From assembly GCA_016192205.1 (NCBI GenBank), contig JACPUP010000016.1, positions 1 through 22,535 on the forward strand: DNA of 22,535 bases. Direction: 5' to 3'. This stretch comes from Candidatus Kerfeldbacteria bacterium (lineage in GTDB: Bacteria; Patescibacteriota; Patescibacteriia; SBBC01; JACPUP01). Numbering within the stretch: the first letter of the stretch is position 1; each line of letters begins with the position of its first letter. Below the pieces are notes generated by a model. That model searched no databases and had not been told where the DNA came from. It saw nothing but the letters and a program-made list of their open reading frames with translations. Positions 1 through 9,583 of this stretch are shown in pieces. Made by a program: the position numbers and the translations under genes.

Positions 1-138
1 ACCGTCGCTGCGTACACCCACTGGTACAACCATGAACGGTACCATCTCGGCAAACAGATGCACGGACTGACTCCCTACCAGAAACTTCTTGAGTACCTCT
101 CCCAACAGCCAAATCTGTCACCCTTGAATGTTAACTAA
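1..138 (+). CDS. Transposase / integrase-core protein, C-terminal fragment
   Basis: An open frame enters from the left edge and ends at TAA 136-138, giving 45 residues. It contains HWYNHERYH followed by a G-L-T-P-Y-Q-K-L pattern. This is the usual end of DDE (rve-type) transposases of the IS3/IS481 kind, where WYN.ERPH..L....TP is conserved. The catalytic D, D and E residues would lie upstream, outside the window, so activity cannot be judged. No terminal inverted repeat of the element can be identified with confidence downstream; an octamer repeat begins 24 bases after the stop. The family-level call is fairly safe. The exact IS family is not resolved. Confidence 0.72.
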   Translation, partial: TVAAYTHWYNHERYHLGKQMHGLTPYQKLLEYLSQQPNLSPLNVN

Positions 139-161
139 ACATGCGTACGGAGACGAGGAAA

Positions 162-256
162 GTAGGCGAGTAAGATGGTAGGCGAGTAACGTACCTGCCT
201 CGCTCACTACCAGCCCACTCTCCTACGTGCCTACTATCCTACCCGCTTACCTACCC
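162..256. repeat. Octamer-period inverted repeat array (TAGGNNNG type)
   Basis: Units TAGGCGAG, TAAGATGG and TAGGCGAG run in register from 163 to 186. From about 194 the complementary type follows (CCTGCCTC, TCCTACGTG, CTACTATCC, ACCCGCTTAC), so the locus can fold as an imperfect hairpin. Bases 160-194 match the reverse complement of 9226-9260 at 32 of 35 positions, the last 21 identical. The array lies between the converging ends of the transposase and the sortase. Confidence 0.8.
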
Positions 257-481
257 AATAAAACGGCCCCGGCGTTGCGGCTGGGACTAGGATAGCCACG
301 ACCCGCGAAAACGAGATAAAATACGAAGGCAAAATAACAAACCGAGCAACGCAACCGCGCAGAGTAGGCAAACAAAACAACAAAAACCAACAAGCCTCGC
401 CCAAGCAGCGAAGGGCCGAGCGTCAGCGAGCGCCCGGAGCGTCGCGGCTGGCGGCCGGACTAGGGAGAGGGTGGGGGTATC
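257..481. other. Non-coding stretch with no recognised gene
   Basis: No credible coding frame is seen on either strand. Bases 300-410 are rich in A and C with short A runs. Bases 410-475 switch to very GC-rich sequence with repeated GAGCG and GCGAGCG words. One isolated AGTAGGC word at 363-369 resembles the octamer family. It may be degraded DNA left by the neighbouring insertion element, but nothing visible proves that. Confidence 0.4.
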
Positions 482-532
482 GGCCTACCCCGCCGTAGGG
501 CGGGGTGGCCTCAAGATGCCAACCTGGTTGGC
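482..532. repeat. Two adjacent perfect hairpins
   Basis: The first pairs ACCCCGCC (487-494) with GGCGGGGT (499-506) around a GTAG loop, and GGCC (482-485) with GGCC (507-510) extends it. The second is the near-palindrome GCCAACC-T-GGTTGGC (518-532). They sit just beyond the sortase terminator. They could add to termination or protect a transcript 3' end; no T-run follows either on the plus strand. Confidence 0.6.
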
Positions 533-555
533 AAATCAAAAAGCCCCAGAGGGGC
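533..555 (-). terminator. Rho-independent terminator of the sortase gene
   Basis: Read on the minus strand, GCCCC (555-551), a TCT loop and GGGGC (547-543) form a perfect 5-bp stem. TTTTTGATTT (542-533) follows directly. It lies 27 bases after the sortase stop codon in the correct orientation. This is the clearest intrinsic terminator in the window. Confidence 0.85.
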
Positions 556-582
556 GTTGTGCCCTGCCCCGCGCAGCGGAAT

Positions 583-1344
583 CTAAACCGGTTTGGCAAT
601 CAAGACTAATCGCTCCTTCGTGGAGAACAAAGGAGAACACGTAAAGATGGTCAACTGCGGCTTCTCGGTGTTATTCAATATCTCCACGGCCGTTGGTTTG
701 ACGATTTTCTCCGAGCGCACGACGTAGTCATACTCCTTCCCTTTCCAGAACACGATGATGGGGTCGCCCTTCTCGAGCCGGTCGAGCAGGTAGAGCGTGC
801 GGTTGCCAGACAGGAACCGGAATCGGTGGCCGGAGAGAACGAAGTTGCCGCCTTGGTCCGGCGTGGAGGTCTGCGGGATGTGCCAGATGCCGCGGTTCAG
901 AGCGGCCTCTTGGTCCTTGCCCTCGACAATCTCCACGTCTACGCCGATTTTCGGGATGACGAATCGGTTTGAGCTCGGCGCGGGTTTGACCGTGGCTGGG
1001 TCCACCTGCGCCACTTGGTCCAGGTTGATTTCCCCGGCCGTCACTTCGGAGTCGGGTGCGATTGGTTCGTCGCCGGCAGCCAGAGCGGTGAAGCGCGTCT
1101 GGTACAAAAGCTCGGGCGCGGGCTTGAAAACCTCGTACCGAAACATAGGGATGAACGGGTACGCCATAATGCCCAAGCCGAGTGCCATGAGCGCGATGCT
1201 CACGTACGTAACGATGCGGCGGCGGACAGCCTGCTGCCGTACATGCGGTCGCGCCAAATTCGGCAGGCCGTGCGATGCCTTCGCTCCGCGGCGCGAATGC
1301 GTCGGTTGAGTGGTCTTCTCCGTGGTGCGTCGTTTCCCTGCCAT
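583..1344 (-). CDS. Sortase family transpeptidase, membrane anchored
   Basis: The protein has 253 residues. A basic N-terminal tail (1-43) is followed by one membrane helix (about 44-66), an acidic linker, and a sortase domain from about 127 to the end. The catalytic triad of the family is visible: His173 in LSGHRFRF, Cys236 in TIFTCSP and Arg245 in STKERLVL. Sortases cleave a C-terminal sorting motif on secreted proteins and transfer them to a cell-surface or pilin amine. No protein with an obvious sorting signal is encoded in the window, so the substrate is unknown. The gene is monocistronic, with a promoter directly upstream and a hairpin terminator downstream. ATG 1344 is chosen because translation can start only a few bases after the predicted transcription start. 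No Shine-Dalgarno is seen. The subclass is not assigned. Confidence 0.92.
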   Translation of the reverse strand: MAGKRRTTEKTTQPTHSRRGAKASHGLPNLARPHVRQQAVRRRIVTYVSIALMALGLGIMAYPFIPMFRYEVFKPAPELLYQTRFTALAAGDEPIAPDSEVTAGEINLDQVAQVDPATVKPAPSSNRFVIPKIGVDVEIVEGKDQEAALNRGIWHIPQTSTPDQGGNFVLSGHRFRFLSGNRTLYLLDRLEKGDPIIVFWKGKEYDYVVRSEKIVKPTAVEILNNTEKPQLTIFTCSPLFSTKERLVLIAKPV

Positions 1345-1355
1345 ATGAACGCCCC

Positions 1356-1384
1356 ACGCTACACGAAACGTGCGGCTGGGTCAA
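1356..1384 (-). promoter_or_regulatory. Sigma70-type promoter of the sortase gene
   Basis: On the minus strand, TTGACC (1384-1379) and TAGCGT (1361-1356) are separated by exactly 17 bases. Only 11 bases separate the -10 box from ATG 1344. The transcript should therefore have a leader of about 4 bases, that is, be nearly leaderless. Confidence 0.65.
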
Positions 1385-1410
1385 GATAGCATGACGGGTG
1401 GGTGGTGAGT

Positions 1411-1484
1411 AGTCCGAACGGGAATATCGAAGAAGGCATCTCGAACGGGCACGGACCTACTCGGTCCGACATTCCATATTCCCG
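1411..1484. repeat. Heptamer-period hairpin between sortase and uvrA
   Basis: Units GAATATC, GAAGAAG, GCATCTC and GAACGGG run in register from 1422 to 1449. CGGGAATAT (1419-1427) pairs perfectly with ATATTCCCG (1476-1484). An inner hairpin pairs CGGACC (1452-1457) with GGTCCG (1463-1468). The element ends 6 bases from the uvrA stop codon and could act at the 3' end of the uvrA transcript, but it has no T-run. Confidence 0.7.
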
Positions 1485-1490
1485 CTCTTG

Positions 1491-4409
<2,919 letters not shown>

Positions 4410-4438
4410 AGGTTTTTCTGAATACAAAGACGCGAGCC

Positions 4439-4467
4439 AGTGTACACCCCGTGTCAAGAACGGTCAA
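4439..4467 (-). promoter_or_regulatory. Sigma70-type promoter of uvrA
   Basis: On the minus strand, TTGACC (4467-4462), 17 bases, then TACACT (4444-4439). The expected transcription start is near 4432, leaving a leader of about 23 bases before GTG 4409. This rules against the upstream TTG 4457 as start codon. No SOS-type palindrome was recognised here. Confidence 0.65.
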
Positions 4468-4483
4468 GGGGCGTTGGGGGTTC

Positions 4484-4580
4484 CGCGAGTATCGAATATG
4501 GAATATCGAATGAGGAATGGGGAACAACGGGGGGAGTCGAATCTCGTCCATTATTCCATATTCCTTATCCCATATTCGCG
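4484..4580. repeat. Heptamer-period inverted repeat array (GAATNNN type)
   Basis: Six units stand in strict 7-bp register from 4487 to 4528: GAGTATC, GAATATG, GAATATC, GAATGAG, GAATGGG, GAACAAC. The inverted counterpart follows at about 4545-4580. GAATATGGAATA (4494-4505) pairs perfectly with TATTCCATATTC (4552-4563), and CGCG at 4484-4487 can close the base with CGCG at 4577-4580. It lies upstream of the uvrA promoter and downstream of the next minus-strand gene. Bases 4581-4677 show no other feature. Confidence 0.85.
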
Positions 4581-4677
4581 CGCTCATCCAGCGGGCGGTA
4601 ACTTCTTGTAGTGAAAACGCCGGACTCACAGAGAGCGGGTCGCATCAACCGAGATGACGTGCCCTGGTTCACCTGGC

Positions 4678-7047
4678 TCACCGCTTTTGAGAGCCGACCG
4701 GCGCAGGGCGCGGCACGAGCGCCATGAGCGTCCAGGCGAATACGTAGAGCACTCCGGCGATCCCCATCACCCACTGGAATCCGAGTACGACCCCGAGGAT
4801 GATTGCCAGCACCGACGCGAGCACCGAGGTCGAGCCGGTCACGGCCCAGCACCAGGGGATGAGCGATGACCGCCCCTCATTCCCCAGCCGGCGCATGGCC
4901 AAGGGGAGCATCATGCCCATGGCCAGGGCAATCGGCGCGGTTAAACCAGCGGCGATCGGAATCTTGGCAGCGATCGGGAGCGTGATGGTCGCGTCGATGA
5001 ATGGCTTTAACCAGAGGATGTCGAGGAGGACGAGCCCGCCAACGACCACACCGACCCCGGCGTACACCGCTGGCTGTCCGGCGTTAAACCGGCTGCTCCA
5101 CCAGCTGCCAATACCAGCCAACACGAGCAGAGCAGCCAGCACAACCGAGTACGAGTAGATGGGATGCTCGAGATACAAGATGAACTGCTGAATGAAGGAA
5201 ATCTCCAAGAGGAAGAACGCGACGCCCAGCACAGCCACGTACCCGAGGTAGGCGGCGGTCCGTCGCCGGCTGCCTTCAGGACGCCGCTGGCGCCGCAGGG
5301 CCATCGCCGGCACCAGCACCACCGCAGCGCTCAACAGCACGACGATGAGGAAGACGCCAACCAGGCCGCCATCGTGGGGTGTTTGGCCGCGGAGTGCCTG
5401 GCGGAAAATATCGGACATCCAGCTCCGGAAGAAGAAAAATGGACTGGTATCGCTCACCGGAAACGTATTGATGCGCAGCGAGGCCTGGTAGGCCGAGCGG
5501 TCTGGGGCATTGGCCAACCGCTGATAGGGGTTGTCCGTTGTCTCGAACGGCGAGTACAGGACGGAGAATCCGTTCTCTTCGAGGAATGCTTTGGCCCGCT
5601 CCCACTCGGTTTCGGTAATGGGTTGCTGTTTGAAGACGTAGGCGTTCAATTGCGTCACAGCGTCGGGCACGTTGCGGCCGACAATGACGTTCCGCTCGGG
5701 ATGCTCAATGCCGAGTCGCTCGCTGGCCGCAAAGAACTGCGACAGGATGCGCAGGCCATCCTCGTCCCAGCGGATGATGGCGAACACGCCGTCTGGTGTG
5801 AGGTGCTTCAGGTATTGTTCGAACGCTTCGACGGTGTAGAGGTAGCTCTCGACGAGGAACAGGTTGCCCGACGCGGTCGACGACCACGTGTCAACGAGGG
5901 GCAACGTGATGACATTAAACTGCTCATTATGCCGCTGGAGGTAGCTGCGACCCTCGGCCACGACGAGGTCGACGTCCGGCCGCCCCACCAGGTCGCCAGA
6001 AAATTCGCGAAACGCATTACCCAAAATATCATTGGCGATGATCGGATTGATCTCCACCCCCTTCACCGTGTACCCATGCAGGAGCGCCATGAGCACGTCG
6101 CGGCCGCCGCCGGGTCCGATGACCAGTGACTGGCCGGGCGGTGCCACCGTGTACGCCAGGCTCGCGAGGTCACGCCTCAGGTACTCGACCGTAGAAAAAT
6201 CCCCATCGAACGGCACAATGCTCGTGAACGCGTCGGCGTCGATGCGGACACCGACTTCCCCGTGCGACCGTTGCTCATCAGCCGGCAGCGACCAAAGTTC
6301 GAGCCAGTCGCGCTCCTCGTGGACGCTGACGCGCGAGAACGAGTTCCATTTCGAGAACGTGACATCGTACTCTTTGCCGCCGCGCGTGTAGCGCAAATCG
6401 ACGAAGCTCCGGCCCTCATTCACCCCGGCGACAACTGCGACGAGGACGGCGAACACGGCCACGGCCGCTTGCCCACGCCGGCCGAGCACGCCGAAGGCCA
6501 GCAGCGCCAGACACGCGCACGCGGCCGTCACGAAGATGACGTCAATAGCCGTCAGGAGGTGCATGAGCACCACGGCCGCGACCACACCGCTGCCGGCGCC
6601 CAGCAAGTCAGCAAAATACAGGCGACCGAAGCGCGCGCTCTCGGCCCGGAAGATGAGCGTCAGGCCGACGTTGGCCGTCACGAACGGCACGGCCGCTAAA
6701 AGCAGGCCGATGAGCAGGGTCAGCGTTCGGAGGTGCGCCGCATCAAAATTGAGCCGCAAGAACAAAAACGGAAAGAGGGCTAGGCCGACCGCTGCCGCCG
6801 CCAGCCACTGGCCGAGGCGTTGGCGCAGCCGCTCCGGCGCGAAGTGGCGAGCGAACACGTACACGGCCACGCCGCCGATCGCCACGCCGAACAACGTCAC
6901 CGAGATGGCAAGGAACGACAGGTTCGTCTTCATGACCACCGAGAACAGCCGCAGCAGCGTCACCTCGAACATGAGCACGCTCAACGACAGGAGGAACGTT
7001 CCCCAGAGCGTGCGGCGATGTGACAGCGGTGAAGGCGTTACGAGCAT
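4678..7047 (-). CDS. Multi-spanning membrane protein with spermidine-synthase-like SAM domain
   Basis: The protein has 789 residues from ATG 7047. About six or seven hydrophobic helices fill residues 12-220. A Rossmann-type SAM-binding domain follows, with VIGPGGGRD and KGVEINPI near residues 304-325. Several more helices follow in the last 240 residues. This architecture is known from fused spermidine-synthase-like membrane proteins. The loop that in true polyamine synthases carries D-x-x-D-P reads ITLPLVDTWSS here, so aminopropyl transfer is unlikely and the substrate is unknown. The frame stays open to GTG 7080, which falls at the predicted transcription start. ATG 7047 directly precedes the first hydrophobic block and is preferred, but a leaderless GTG start adding 11 residues cannot be excluded. 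It is divergent from uvrC. Confidence 0.8.
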   Translation of the reverse strand: MLVTPSPLSHRRTLWGTFLLSLSVLMFEVTLLRLFSVVMKTNLSFLAISVTLFGVAIGGVAVYVFARHFAPERLRQRLGQWLAAAAVGLALFPFLFLRLNFDAAHLRTLTLLIGLLLAAVPFVTANVGLTLIFRAESARFGRLYFADLLGAGSGVVAAVVLMHLLTAIDVIFVTAACACLALLAFGVLGRRGQAAVAVFAVLVAVVAGVNEGRSFVDLRYTRGGKEYDVTFSKWNSFSRVSVHEERDWLELWSLPADEQRSHGEVGVRIDADAFTSIVPFDGDFSTVEYLRRDLASLAYTVAPPGQSLVIGPGGGRDVLMALLHGYTVKGVEINPIIANDILGNAFREFSGDLVGRPDVDLVVAEGRSYLQRHNEQFNVITLPLVDTWSSTASGNLFLVESYLYTVEAFEQYLKHLTPDGVFAIIRWDEDGLRILSQFFAASERLGIEHPERNVIVGRNVPDAVTQLNAYVFKQQPITETEWERAKAFLEENGFSVLYSPFETTDNPYQRLANAPDRSAYQASLRINTFPVSDTSPFFFFRSWMSDIFRQALRGQTPHDGGLVGVFLIVVLLSAAVVLVPAMALRRQRRPEGSRRRTAAYLGYVAVLGVAFFLLEISFIQQFILYLEHPIYSYSVVLAALLVLAGIGSWWSSRFNAGQPAVYAGVGVVVGGLVLLDILWLKPFIDATITLPIAAKIPIAAGLTAPIALAMGMMLPLAMRRLGNEGRSSLIPWCWAVTGSTSVLASVLAIILGVVLGFQWVMGIAGVLYVFAWTLMALVPRPAPVGSQKR

Positions 7048-7084
7048 ACAGCGAACGGCGCCTCGGCGTTGCGAGGACACCCGC

Positions 7085-7090
7085 AGTATA
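7085..7090 (-). promoter_or_regulatory. -10 box TATACT for the SAM-domain membrane protein
   Basis: TATACT is read on the minus strand. No convincing -35 lies 17 bases upstream (TGGTCG at best). The predicted transcription start falls at about 7078-7080, on or beside the alternative GTG codon. It lies in the 112-base divergent gap shared with uvrC. Confidence 0.45.
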
Positions 7091-7151
7091 CCAACGTTCT
7101 GACGTATCGACCAGCCAGCTCTAGTCGGCGAAGCTCTATTTCATTTACCCT

Positions 7152-7155
7152 GAGG
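7152..7155 (+). promoter_or_regulatory. Shine-Dalgarno GAGG of uvrC
   Basis: GAGG ends 4 bases before ATG 7160. Most other genes in this window lack such a site. It favours ATG 7160 over the in-frame ATG at 7169, although spacing to the first ATG is short. Confidence 0.5.
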
Positions 7156-7159
7156 ACGC

Positions 7160-8920
7160 ATGACCCTGATGCTCACATCCACCATTGCGCATCTTCCACA
7201 CAAACCGGGCGTCTATCTCTTTTCCGACGCCCGCGGAAACATCATGTACGTCGGCAAAGCGCGGGATTTGCGGAAGCGCGTGTCGTCGTACTTCCAACGC
7301 ACGAACCAGTTCGACGCGGCCAAACGGGAAATGGTGGCGGAGATTGCGTCGCTCGCCACCATCGTGACGCCGACCGAGCACGACGCGCTCATCCTCGAGG
7401 CCACGCAAATCAAGCGCCACCAGCCGCGCTTCAACGTCATGCTCCGCGACGACCGGAGCTTTTTGACTGTCCGCATCAATCGTGACGAGCCGTACCCTTC
7501 GGTCGAGTTTGTCCGCCGGGCCAAACCGCGCCAGGGTACGCGCATCTTCGGCCCGTACACGTCCGCCCGCGACATCCGGCAGAGCTTACGGCTCTTGAAG
7601 CGCCTGCTGCCCTATCGCACCTGCGGCCAGGGAGCGGACGACCCGTGCTTTGACGCACGGCTGGGGCGTTGCGCCGGCCACGACCTTGGTCCACACAGCC
7701 GCGAACAGTACCGCGCCATCATCGCCGGCGTCATGGATTTCCTCGACGGTCGCACAGAGCCTGTGCTGGCCATTGCCAAGCAGCGGATGGAGGAGGCGTC
7801 GCACAACCGCCACTTCGAGCTGGCCGCCAAACTCCGCGATCAAATCCGGGCTCTCGAGCACCTCACCAGCCACCAGGTCGTCGTGGGGAAGCCCAACGAG
7901 GAACGGGACGTGGTCGGCCTGGCCCGGGCGAAGTCCCAAACAGCCGTGGCGGTTTTGCGCATTCGGGGCGGCCGGATTATCGACAGCCGCACGTTCCTCC
8001 TGACCGCGCGCGCCGACGAGGCGAGCACGGTTGTCATCCAATCCTTCCTCGACCAGTACTACCTGCAAACGGAAGATCGGCCCAGAGAAGTCGTCGTCCG
8101 CATCCCACCAGCCGAGACGCCAGCCATCGAGGAAGAGATGCCGGGCATCCTCCACGTGTCGCAGCGCGGACGCGGACGCGAGCTCGTCGCGATGGCCGAC
8201 GAAAACGCCGCAGTCTTCCTGGAACGGAAGCAGCGCGAAGCAGCCAGCGATGCGGAGCGCGGCCGCCGCGCCACCGAGGCGCTCATGGTCGCCTTGCACC
8301 TGCCCAAACGGCCCGAGCGCATCGAGACCTACGATGTCTCGAACATCCAAGGCACGAATCCAGTCGGCTCCATGGTCGTCTTCACCAAAGGCTTACCGGA
8401 CAAAGCCGCTTACCGTAAATTCTCCGTCAAATCCGTGCCGGGCTCGGACGACTTCGCGATGTTGGCCGAGGTGCTGCGGCGCCGCGTGAAAAACCGCGAC
8501 TGGCCGCTGCCAGACCTGTTTGTGATCGATGGCGGCAAAGGGCAACTTTCGGCGGTGATGGCTGTCCTCGACGAAGCCGGAGTGAAAACACCCACGATTG
8601 GTTTGGCCAAACGGGAAGAAGAGGTGTTCCGGCCCGGCCACAGAGGCTCACTGAAGCTTCCGCCGGAAAGCGAAGCGCTGTTGCTCCTCGAGCGCATGCG
8701 CGACGAGGCGCACCGGTTTGCCATCGGCTTCTACCGCGGCAAGCACGAGCGGGCAACCGTGCGTTCCATCCTCGACGAGATTCCGGGCATTGGCCCGAAA
8801 ACAAAAAAACTCCTCCTCCAAACCTTCGGCTCAACCGCGGGCATCCGCCGCGCCTCCGACGCGGAACTCGAGCAGCTGGTGGGGGCAAGGAAACGCGAAA
8901 TCCTGCGCGAGCACCTCTAA
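7160..8920 (+). CDS. uvrC: UvrABC excinuclease subunit C
   Basis: The protein has 586 residues, full length for UvrC, which makes the two incisions flanking the lesion in the UvrB-DNA complex. In order: a GIY-YIG nuclease domain at about 14-90 with PGVYLFSDARG and IMYVGKARDLRKR (3' incision); a UVR helix pair near residue 218 (HFELAAKLRDQIRALEHL) that contacts UvrB; an RNase H-like nuclease with ETYDVSNIQGTNPVGSMVVF near 388, DLFVIDGGKGQL near 452 and RDEAHRFAI near 514 (5' incision); and a C-terminal helix-hairpin-helix region, IPGIGPKTKKLLLQTFGS, near 538. All expected catalytic segments appear intact. It is divergent from the SAM-domain membrane protein. The 98 bases to the next gene hold no clear terminator. 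Confidence 0.97.
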   Translation: MTLMLTSTIAHLPHKPGVYLFSDARGNIMYVGKARDLRKRVSSYFQRTNQFDAAKREMVAEIASLATIVTPTEHDALILEATQIKRHQPRFNVMLRDDRSFLTVRINRDEPYPSVEFVRRAKPRQGTRIFGPYTSARDIRQSLRLLKRLLPYRTCGQGADDPCFDARLGRCAGHDLGPHSREQYRAIIAGVMDFLDGRTEPVLAIAKQRMEEASHNRHFELAAKLRDQIRALEHLTSHQVVVGKPNEERDVVGLARAKSQTAVAVLRIRGGRIIDSRTFLLTARADEASTVVIQSFLDQYYLQTEDRPREVVVRIPPAETPAIEEEMPGILHVSQRGRGRELVAMADENAAVFLERKQREAASDAERGRRATEALMVALHLPKRPERIETYDVSNIQGTNPVGSMVVFTKGLPDKAAYRKFSVKSVPGSDDFAMLAEVLRRRVKNRDWPLPDLFVIDGGKGQLSAVMAVLDEAGVKTPTIGLAKREEEVFRPGHRGSLKLPPESEALLLLERMRDEAHRFAIGFYRGKHERATVRSILDEIPGIGPKTKKLLLQTFGSTAGIRRASDAELEQLVGARKREILREHL

Positions 8921-9018
8921 AGGTTCCGACGCCAGCACGAACAACACCAGCGCGATGTGGGGAGCGAACCCAAGGGCCGTCTATACTCATTTCTGCACAC
9001 ATCGACTAGTCTGTAAGT

Positions 9019-9156
9019 ATGAGCACACGCGCGCCTAAACACCAAACGGAACGGCCAGGCAAATGGAGCCGCCGCGAGCGGAAGAAGCGGAAGCGGATGA
9101 GCGTGCACGGAAAAAGCGTGTTTGCATTGCAGAAGCTGCGAAGAAGGAAAGCATGA
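9019..9156 (+). CDS. Very basic 45-residue protein, function unknown
   Basis: ATG 9019 to TGA 9154-9156 encodes 45 residues, of which about 20 are Arg, Lys or His. The core reads GKWSRRERKKRKR followed by MSVHGKSVFALQKL and an RRRK end. Small basic proteins of this kind usually bind RNA, ribosomes or DNA, but I cannot assign a family. Support for being real: regular codon use like the neighbours, a defined basic/hydrophobic pattern rather than random composition, and a TATACT box at 8982-8987 about 30 bases upstream, although no matching -35 is seen. No Shine-Dalgarno is visible. The octamer repeat begins 8 bases after the stop codon. It lies upstream of secG. Confidence 0.6.
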   Translation: MSTRAPKHQTERPGKWSRRERKKRKRMSVHGKSVFALQKLRRRKA

Positions 9157-9163
9157 AGGCGAG

Positions 9164-9266
9164 TAGGCAGGTAGGAGGGTAGGCAAGTAGGAGAGTAGGA
9201 GAGTAGGCAGGTAGTGGAGCAGCGGGTACGTTACTCGCCTACCATCCTACTTGCCTATTTTCCTCT
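9164..9266. repeat. Seven-unit octamer array plus inverted arm
   Basis: Seven units stand in strict 8-bp register at 9164-9219: TAGGCAGG, TAGGAGGG, TAGGCAAG, TAGGAGAG, TAGGAGAG, TAGGCAGG, TAGTGGAG. The inverted arm at 9231-9257 reads, on the minus strand, TAGGCAAG, TAGGATGG, TAGGCGAG. TAGGCAAGTAGGA (9180-9192) pairs perfectly with TCCTACTTGCCTA (9245-9257). The array lies between the small basic gene and the secG promoter. Confidence 0.9.
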
Positions 9267-9271
9267 CCGCA

Positions 9272-9300
9272 TTGACTCTCCCGCTCGTTTCTGATAGGCT
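9272..9300 (+). promoter_or_regulatory. Sigma70-type promoter of the secG operon
   Basis: TTGACT (9272-9277), 17 bases, TAGGCT (9295-9300). It starts 6 bases after the repeat array ends. Transcription should start near 9307, giving a leader of about 50 bases before the secG start. The longer open frame from 9251 would begin upstream of this promoter, which argues against it. Confidence 0.65.
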
Positions 9301-9355
9301 CACGCGCGTGCTGCACGACACCCCGGGTGCAGCGTTTCCCCGAAGAGACCATCCC

Positions 9356-9577
9356 GTGCGAACCCTGTTTGCTATCATCCAAATCGTCCTCGGCGCCCTC
9401 CTCATCCTGGTCGTCATGTTGCAGAACCGCGGCTCGGGCTTAGGCGCTGCCTTTGGCGGAGGCGGTGAAATCTACCAAACCAAGCGCGGGGCCGAGAAGG
9501 TCATTTTCATTGCCACCATCGTCATCGCGATTCTCTTCGTGGCGACGGCGATCGTCAACATCCTCCTCGAACGCTAG
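9356..9577 (+). CDS. secG: Protein translocase subunit SecG
   Basis: From GTG 9356 the protein has 73 residues, a normal SecG size. It has two membrane helices (about 3-23 and 48-70) joined by a glycine-rich loop with the family pattern VVMLQNRGSGLGAAFGGGG. SecG is the small accessory subunit of the SecYEG protein-export channel in the cytoplasmic membrane. The frame is open to 9251, but the extra N-terminal part is unlike SecG and begins before the predicted promoter, so GTG is preferred. The next gene starts 6 bases after the stop, so the two are probably co-transcribed. Confidence 0.92.
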   Translation: MRTLFAIIQIVLGALLILVVMLQNRGSGLGAAFGGGGEIYQTKRGAEKVIFIATIVIAILFVATAIVNILLER

Positions 9578-9583
9578 TCCTCC

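Noticed and set aside
162..256. CRISPR array
   Set aside because: Units are 8 bp, degenerate and without spacers; no cas gene is present.
4410..4457. N-terminal extension of UvrA to TTG 4457
   Set aside because: The TTG lies inside the promoter spacer, upstream of the expected transcription start, and the extra 16 residues do not resemble UvrA.
9251..9355. SecG with a 35-residue N-terminal extension
   Set aside because: The extension would start in the repeat and cross the promoter; SecG normally begins at the first membrane helix, matching GTG 9356.
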